From Flavobacteriaceae bacterium TMED68 (lineage in GTDB: Bacteria; Bacteroidota; Bacteroidia; Flavobacteriales; Flavobacteriaceae): a stretch of DNA of 13,336 nt. This document shows, piece after piece, positions 8,453-13,336 of the stretch. The notes beneath the pieces were generated by a model. That model saw only the letters and a list, made by a program, of their open reading frames with translations, did not search any database and was not told where the DNA came from. The first letter of the stretch is position 1; every line of letters starts with the position of its first letter. The stretch lies in assembly GCA_002167525.1 (NCBI GenBank), contig NHDV01000022.1, forward strand, positions 5,481 through 18,816. The letters are read 5' to 3'. A program made the translations under genes and the position numbers.

Positions 8453-9535
8453 TTAAAGATTCATGTTTTTCATTCTTTTCTTAGCATATGCTTGCATATC
8501 CTCAATTGTATCAGTTTCATCCATAATTTCATATCCCAGTAAAGTTTCAATTATGTCCTCCATTGTTACTATTCCTTTTACTTCTTTTTTCTTATCAATT
8601 ATTAATGAAATATGCTCTCTTTCTTTAATAAGTTTATCAAAAATGTATGGAATCTTTGATTCAGTACTGAAAACAATAAGTTTTCTTGAAACTGAACAAA
8701 GTGTTGATTGAGTATTTTGATTAATTATTTCCTCTAGTATTTTGTCCTTTAAAACATAGCCCACTATATTGTCTTTTGTATTATCATATATTGGAATTCT
8801 TGAAAAAGTAAATTGATCAGTGTTTTTAAAATATTCTTCAACAGTTAAATTTTGATTAGCAGTTTCCATAACAGAAAAAGGAGTCATTATCTCTTTTGCT
8901 TTAACCTTTTTTAATTTAACCATATTTTTTATTAGATCAGACTCGTTCTCTTCAATAACTCCTTCTTCTTCTGCTATATCAGCAATTGCATTTATGTCTT
9001 CACGGTCAAATGATTTTTTCTTTTTTCCAGATCCTGTTATTTTGGTAAATATTTTTAAAATAAATAAGAATCCAGTATACCTAAAAACCGGAATTATTGA
9101 GTTTAGGACAATTGTAGAGGGTTTAGCTAGTGATTGCCAATATTTTGCACCAAGAGTTTTTGGAATTATTTCTGAAACTAAAAGAACAAGTATTGTCATG
9201 ATTGATGATATTATGCCAACTAGTAGTTCTTCAGTTAACTCTAAATTAAAAAACATGTAATAAGCTTCTGAATAGTTCTCCGAATAAACATATTTGGCTT
9301 GAACACCTACTAATATTGCCCCTACTGTATGGGCTATAGTATTTAATGTTAAAATTATAATAAGTGGTTCGTCAATATTGTCCTTTAAATATTGAAGTTT
9401 TTCAGAAAAACTCCTTTCTTGCTTGGCTTTGAGCTTAATAAAGGTTTGGTTAATACTTAATAAAACTGCTTCAAGTATTGAACACACAAAAGAAATAAAA
9501 ATGGTGCTTATTGCGTAAACAAGTAAGAGTTTCAA
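8453..9535 (-). CDS. CNNM/CorC-like (DUF21 + CBS pair) membrane protein
   Basis: A 360-residue protein of the CNNM/CorC ('hemolysin'-annotated) family, whose characterised members mediate magnesium or other divalent cation efflux. The DUF21 membrane domain spans residues 1-170. It has the small-residue/Glu motif SILEA (19-23) in the first helix and SEIIPKTLGA (121-130), the conserved E-x-x-PK motif. An acidic linker (DIAEEEGVIEENE) leads to a CBS pair (about 212-335) with EIMTPFSVM, SRIPIYD (245-251) and GIVTMEDIIETLLGYEI (321-337). It ends shortly afterwards, so the C-terminal CorC_HlyC domain of longer relatives is absent. Translation starts at TTG (9535-9533): the frame upstream reaches a stop within six codons and has no ATG, while the first membrane helix begins at this TTG. 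It is the first gene of an operon with DUF454. Confidence 0.92.
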   Translation of the reverse strand: MKLLLVYAISTIFISFVCSILEAVLLSINQTFIKLKAKQERSFSEKLQYLKDNIDEPLIIILTLNTIAHTVGAILVGVQAKYVYSENYSEAYYMFFNLELTEELLVGIISSIMTILVLLVSEIIPKTLGAKYWQSLAKPSTIVLNSIIPVFRYTGFLFILKIFTKITGSGKKKKSFDREDINAIADIAEEEGVIEENESDLIKNMVKLKKVKAKEIMTPFSVMETANQNLTVEEYFKNTDQFTFSRIPIYDNTKDNIVGYVLKDKILEEIINQNTQSTLCSVSRKLIVFSTESKIPYIFDKLIKEREHISLIIDKKKEVKGIVTMEDIIETLLGYEIMDETDTIEDMQAYAKKRMKNMNL

Positions 9536-9637
9536 ATTGGTTTTAAAATTTTAAAATAAAAGTATATATCTAATTTATAAAAATATAAATTTTTAATAAG
9601 TTGTTTTTTTATCTAAAATTTATACGATTCAAGTCTT

Positions 9638-9760
9638 TTAGTTAGAAAAATAATTTACCAACCAAATAATTATTACTATGTCAATAGCAATAGCAACAGT
9701 AATTATCAGTTTTTTGTTTCCTTTGAATATTTCTTTGAAGAAATTAATTATAATATAAAA
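9638..9760 (-). other. Open frame for a small membrane peptide without a normal start codon
   Basis: I see a 40-codon open frame closed by TAA at 9640-9638. It reads KGNKKLIITVAIAIDIVIIIWLV, given here only as key parts: a basic stretch (KGNKK), an 18-residue hydrophobic helix and a short NYFSN tail, the layout of a single-span membrane peptide. A stop at 9763-9761 lies just upstream and no ATG, GTG or TTG lies before the helix; only ATT, ATA or an internal CTG could serve. It may be a decayed small gene or a chance frame in AT-rich DNA. It lies in the 254-bp gap (9536-9789) that otherwise shows only AT-rich sequence. Confidence 0.2.
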
Positions 9761-9789
9761 TTAAGTAACTTGAAAATCAATTACTAAGA

Positions 9790-9903
9790 ATGACTCAAAA
9801 AGTTTTTGTCTCTATGGTTCAAATATCTCCAGTTTGGCTGGATAAAAAAGCCACTTTAAAAAAAGTTGAAAGTTCAATAAATCAAACAGTTGCAGACAAC
9901 TAA
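9790..9903 (+). pseudogene. 5' remnant of a nitrilase (carbon-nitrogen hydrolase) gene
   Basis: The open frame encodes 37 residues from ATG to TAA. Its sequence, including KVFVSMVQISPVWLDKKATLKKV, has the pattern of the first strand and helix of nitrilase-superfamily enzymes (a V-x-x-V-Q-x-x-P-V-x-LD-x-x-A-T-L-x-K pattern). A complete nitrilase has about 300 residues. Here the similarity stops after residue 37, just before the Glu-containing F-G/P-E motif, and no catalytic Glu, Lys or Cys is encoded. No other frame of the following bases restores the protein, so most of the gene appears deleted rather than frameshifted. A terminator-like hairpin begins about 20 bp downstream. Alternatively it could be kept as a short expressed peptide, but that is speculative. 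Confidence 0.65.
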
Positions 9904-9922
9904 ACTGACCCAATTCAATTCA

Positions 9923-9951
9923 AAAACCCCTCATTCAATTGGGGGGTTATT
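9923..9951. terminator. Bidirectional intrinsic terminator candidate
   Basis: AACCCC (9925-9930) can pair with GGGGTT (9943-9948) around a 12-base loop. Six consecutive Gs allow the stem to slide. On the minus strand the stem runs into TTTTT, starting 3 bp after the stop of the acyltransferase gene (9952), so it is well placed to end that operon. On the plus strand it is followed by ATTTTAT and would end any transcript through the nitrilase stub. Confidence 0.7.
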
Positions 9952-11124
9952 TTATACCACCAACCTTAATTTTCTTTTTTCTAAAATTCCACAAAAAACT
10001 ATAATTGAAATTGAGAATATCATAGACTTTAAAAGCCCTATTCCGCCGTTAGATATAAGTTCTGGCCATTTAAAACCTAATAATGTAATAATTGGATACA
10101 CGAAGTAGGGTATTAAATAGCACATTAAAGTGCTTGTTCCAGCTGGCTTTAAAAAGCTAATATATTTTAATAAAGAATCATTAAACTTTAACATTAAGTC
10201 GAGAGATAAACAGGAAATTATACTTAAGGAAAGACAAATCGTAGACCAAGATGGAGTTGAATAAATTTTTGAAATAGGAAAATCATTTCTTAAAAATAAA
10301 CCAAATAAGAGTAGTATAATAGAAATAATAAAAGCGATTTTCAATAGTTTAATCTTTTCGAGCTTGTATATGTTTTTAAAATAAAATAAAGAAAAGAGCA
10401 GCCCACCAGAAACTAGAATATGACTTGAAGAGCTTACTATTATTTTAAATTCAGGTATAAAATTATAATATTCTCCTTCTTGGATATTTAGAAATATTAA
10501 GAATAAAAATGCTATAAAAATTATTTTAATATTCTTTTTACCAACTAAGTAGATTGATGAAATCAGCAAGTAAGACCAGCCAATTATTCCTAATATTCCC
10601 CACCAACTAAATTTCATCCAAGTTATTTCTGCACCATGATTTCCTTTATAAATAAGGCATAAAAAAATGATCAAAATGACCCCTAGAAATCGAACAAATT
10701 TTTTAGTAACATCTGAAATTTTTAGCCCACCAAAATTTACCCAGAGAAGTACAATACCAAAAGCCATTATTAGCCCCCAAGAATACTTGCTTATTATCAT
10801 GGCTTCATTATTGGCATTCTCATAATTTACCATTAATACTCCCATTATAATTAATGAGATTGATCTTTTTAATATGTGAAGAAAAATATTATATGAATTC
10901 TCTCCTTTGTTAATTCTAGCCTCAATTGCATATGGAATTGAAAGACCAACAATAAATAAAAACAATGGAAAAATTATATCAGAAAACCCCATCCCATCAA
11001 AATCTGCTGGCGCATGCTTCAACCAATTAGGAATGTTTTTGAGAGTCCAAAAATCATTAACAAAAATCATTAAAAGCATTGTAATAGCTCTCAAATAATC
11101 AATTGTCTGAATTCGTTTTGTCAT
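9952..11124 (-). CDS. Membrane acyltransferase, heparan-alpha-glucosaminide N-acetyltransferase-like (DUF5009 type)
   Basis: A 390-residue integral membrane protein with about ten predicted helices. The N-terminus matches the HGSNAT/DUF5009 acyltransferase pattern: TIDYLRAITMLLMIFVND (7-24), WLKHAPADFDGMGFSD (34-49) with conserved H37, then IIFPLFLFIVGLSIPYAIEAR (50-70, key part FPLFLFIVG). Relatives move an acetyl group from cytoplasmic acetyl-CoA to an amino sugar or other acceptor on the far side of the membrane; the bacterial substrate is generally unknown. The ATG at 11124 lies 5 bp after the stop of the dipeptidase gene, so it is the last gene of that operon. Pairing with a peptidoglycan dipeptidase suggests a wall-sugar or wall-peptide role, by inference only. 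A good terminator follows directly. Confidence 0.83.
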   Translation of the reverse strand: MTKRIQTIDYLRAITMLLMIFVNDFWTLKNIPNWLKHAPADFDGMGFSDIIFPLFLFIVGLSIPYAIEARINKGENSYNIFLHILKRSISLIIMGVLMVNYENANNEAMIISKYSWGLIMAFGIVLLWVNFGGLKISDVTKKFVRFLGVILIIFLCLIYKGNHGAEITWMKFSWWGILGIIGWSYLLISSIYLVGKKNIKIIFIAFLFLIFLNIQEGEYYNFIPEFKIIVSSSSHILVSGGLLFSLFYFKNIYKLEKIKLLKIAFIISIILLLFGLFLRNDFPISKIYSTPSWSTICLSLSIISCLSLDLMLKFNDSLLKYISFLKPAGTSTLMCYLIPYFVYPIITLLGFKWPELISNGGIGLLKSMIFSISIIVFCGILEKRKLRLVV

Positions 11125-11129
11125 GTTTT

Positions 11130-11795
11130 TTAAAAATCAAAATATGTTTCAGTAAACGGTTCATTTTCAAGAGTAAAATGCCACCACTCCTTTGAATAAG
11201 GCTTAAAACCATTTTTAATCATTACATTTTGCAATAATCTCCTATTTTCTTTTTGTAAGTAGCTAATACTGTCATAATTTATCCATGATTTAACTCCAAA
11301 GTAATCCCATTCACTACCCATATCGAGCTCTTGACCATAATTCAAACTATCAATTCTTATTAATGTAACATCGACCGTACTTCCTCTACTGTGGCCCGAT
11401 CTTTCAGCGACATACCCTTCTTCAAAAAGCTTGTCTTTTCTCACCATTGGATAATACTTTTTCTTTTTTACTGTATCATTAAGTTTTTTAGCCCATCTTA
11501 TAAAATGATTCACTGCTTTTTGAGGCCTATACCCATCATAAATTTTTAGCCCAAGATTTTGTTTTTTTAGCTCATTCTGAACTTTTTTTAGAGCATTTAC
11601 TGTTTCTAATGTTAAAACAATTTTTGGGTTTCTGTATCCATCAATAATTTCTCCAACAAAGTTATCTGTAGTTGAATATCTTAGCTCGATCACTAATGAG
11701 GGAACTGACTCCTCAAGACTTACAAAGCCTTCAGGTATAGGGTTGTTTTTACAGGCTAGAAAAGCAATAAAAAACAGAAAACACAATTTTTTCAT
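11130..11795 (-). CDS. ddpX: D-alanyl-D-alanine dipeptidase (VanX/DdpX family, M15D) lipoprotein
   Basis: A zinc dipeptidase predicted to hydrolyse D-Ala-D-Ala. Residues 1-14 are a lipoprotein signal (FFIAFLAC, acceptor C15), so it probably acts in the periplasm or at the outer membrane. VanX landmarks: YDGYRP (86-91) with R90 matching the transition-state Arg; SGHSRGSTVDVTL (133-145) with zinc ligands H135 and D142; DMGSEWDYF (158-166); and EWWHF (203-207) with catalytic E203 and zinc ligand H206. The length of 221 suits a VanX-type enzyme plus a signal. All catalytic residues are present. There is no vanA/vanH or ddp transporter nearby, so turnover or scavenging of wall peptides is more likely than glycopeptide resistance. 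It overlaps the upstream small gene by 4 bp (ATGA) and sits in an operon with the acyltransferase. The symbol is by family; orthology is not proven. Confidence 0.92.
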   Translation of the reverse strand: MKKLCFLFFIAFLACKNNPIPEGFVSLEESVPSLVIELRYSTTDNFVGEIIDGYRNPKIVLTLETVNALKKVQNELKKQNLGLKIYDGYRPQKAVNHFIRWAKKLNDTVKKKKYYPMVRKDKLFEEGYVAERSGHSRGSTVDVTLIRIDSLNYGQELDMGSEWDYFGVKSWINYDSISYLQKENRRLLQNVMIKNGFKPYSKEWWHFTLENEPFTETYFDF

Positions 11796-11968
11796 TTACT
11801 GTACTCCTTAGCTCTAAGAATAACCTCTGTAAAAAATAGTAAACAAACAATTGGAAACAAATAGTTTGTGTTTAAGTGTTGGTCAATAATTCTAAACTTC
11901 ATCAATAGCATGAAAACAACTAAAGGGATGTTCAAATAAAACCCAATTTCTACCAAATTTCTGATCAT
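11792..11968 (-). CDS. Small two-span membrane protein, first gene of the dipeptidase operon
   Basis: A 58-residue open frame from ATG (11968) to TGA (11794-11792). I do not recognise a family. Two hydrophobic segments are visible, at about residues 9-23 (FYLNIPLVVFMLLM) and 36-51 (YLFPIVCLLFFTEVIL). They are joined by the polar loop KFRIIDQHLNTN, and the protein ends in a basic tail, RAKEYSK. Its TGA overlaps the ATG of the dipeptidase gene as ATGA, and its last codons contain that gene's Shine-Dalgarno. Both features argue for a real, translated gene coupled to the next one. The gene is divergent from katG across 109 bp. It may help anchor or couple with the downstream acyltransferase, but no function is evident. 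Confidence 0.6.
   Translation of the reverse strand: MIRNLVEIGFYLNIPLVVFMLLMKFRIIDQHLNTNYLFPIVCLLFFTEVILRAKEYSK
11804..11810 (-). promoter_or_regulatory. Strong Shine-Dalgarno of the dipeptidase gene
   Basis: TAAGGAG lies 8 bases before the ATG at 11795, a textbook ribosome-binding site. No comparable site is visible before the other starts in this window, which is normal for Bacteroidota. It is embedded in the AAG-GAG codons near the end of the small membrane protein gene. Confidence 0.6.
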
Positions 11969-12035
11969 GAAATTAAAGTTAAAATATAATGATATACAAA
12001 TTACATTTTTTAATTTTATGTTTTTAATACGGTAG

Positions 12036-12059
12036 TAACTTTTACCTTAATTAAAGTTA
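12036..12059. repeat. Inverted repeat upstream of katG
   Basis: TAACTTT (12036-12042) and AAAGTTA (12053-12059) are perfect 7-base arms around a 10-base spacer, ending 18 bases before the katG ATG. This could be an operator or a 5' UTR hairpin. The AT-rich context makes chance occurrence quite possible, and it does not match a PerR or OxyR consensus that I can recognise. Confidence 0.3.
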
Positions 12060-12065
12060 TTTTAA

Positions 12066-13336
<1,271 letters not shown>

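Noticed and set aside
8463..9260. Two plus-strand open frames (8463-8711 and 8994-9260)
   Set aside because: Both are antisense to the DUF21-CBS gene, whose motifs fix the real strand and frame.
9678..9758. 26-codon plus-strand frame starting MSIAIATVII
   Set aside because: It is short and hydrophobic, overlaps the minus-strand peptide frame, has no ribosome site and is equally explained by AT-rich sequence.
9890..10108. 72-codon plus-strand frame crossing the nitrilase stub end and the acyltransferase 3' end
   Set aside because: It overlaps the terminator and the well-supported acyltransferase gene on the other strand, shows no nitrilase continuation, and reads as low-complexity sequence.
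11130..11795. Vancomycin-resistance (vanX) interpretation of the dipeptidase
   Set aside because: There is no vanA/vanH ligase-dehydrogenase or VanRS-like regulator in the window, and the protein is a lipoprotein rather than cytoplasmic; a wall-peptide role fits better.
11956..11974. Inverted repeat AATTTC...GAAATT around TGATCAT, and a nearby TATAATGATATA resembling half a PerR box
   Set aside because: The arms are only 6 bp, the site overlaps the start of the small membrane protein gene, and the PerR-like match holds in one half-site only.

Overview
The window (about one third G+C) looks like a chromosomal segment of a Bacteroidota bacterium, probably a marine one. The evidence is the AT-rich sequence, the near absence of Shine-Dalgarno sequences, Bacteroidota-style short lipoproteins, and gene content typical of that phylum (GH53 lipoprotein, exported Gfo/Idh/MocA protein, DUF5009-type acyltransferase, KatG). 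The marine assignment and any finer placement are inference; there is no rRNA or other marker gene here.

Layout. (1) 1-946, minus strand: the N-terminal 315 codons of a GH53 endo-beta-1,4-galactanase lipoprotein, cut by the window edge. (2) 1041-2150, plus: an exported Gfo/Idh/MocA-family oxidoreductase, divergent from the galactanase. (3) 2168-3001, minus: a classical short-chain dehydrogenase. (4) 3110-8042, plus: a two-gene operon with a 1-bp gap. It encodes a very large membrane-anchored c-type cytochrome carrying the planctomycete-type domains DUF1587/1595/1592/1588/1585, then a Tat-exported DUF1552 protein. This pair is the strongest candidate for a poorly described system. (5) 8039-9535, minus: a CNNM/CorC-like DUF21-CBS membrane protein and a DUF454 (YbaN-like) membrane protein. 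This unit converges on the cytochrome operon so closely that the stop codons overlap. (6) 9536-9951: a region of intergenic character with a possible decayed membrane peptide, the 37-codon 5' stub of a nitrilase gene, and a hairpin that can terminate transcription in both directions. (7) 9952-11968, minus: a three-gene operon of a 58-residue membrane protein, a D-Ala-D-Ala dipeptidase lipoprotein and a membrane acyltransferase of the heparan-alpha-glucosaminide N-acetyltransferase type. (8) 12078-13336, plus: the first 419 codons of catalase-peroxidase KatG, running off the window.

How the genes may work together. The galactanase and the exported oxidoreductase suggest handling of plant or algal polysaccharide sugars outside the cytoplasm. 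The DUF1592/DUF1552 pair is predicted to act outside the cytoplasm, with two CxxCH haem sites that imply electron transfer; its substrate is unknown. The dipeptidase and acyltransferase operon points to wall-peptide or amino-sugar metabolism at the envelope. KatG is an independent peroxide-defence gene. No transposase, integrase, tRNA, rRNA or CRISPR array was seen.
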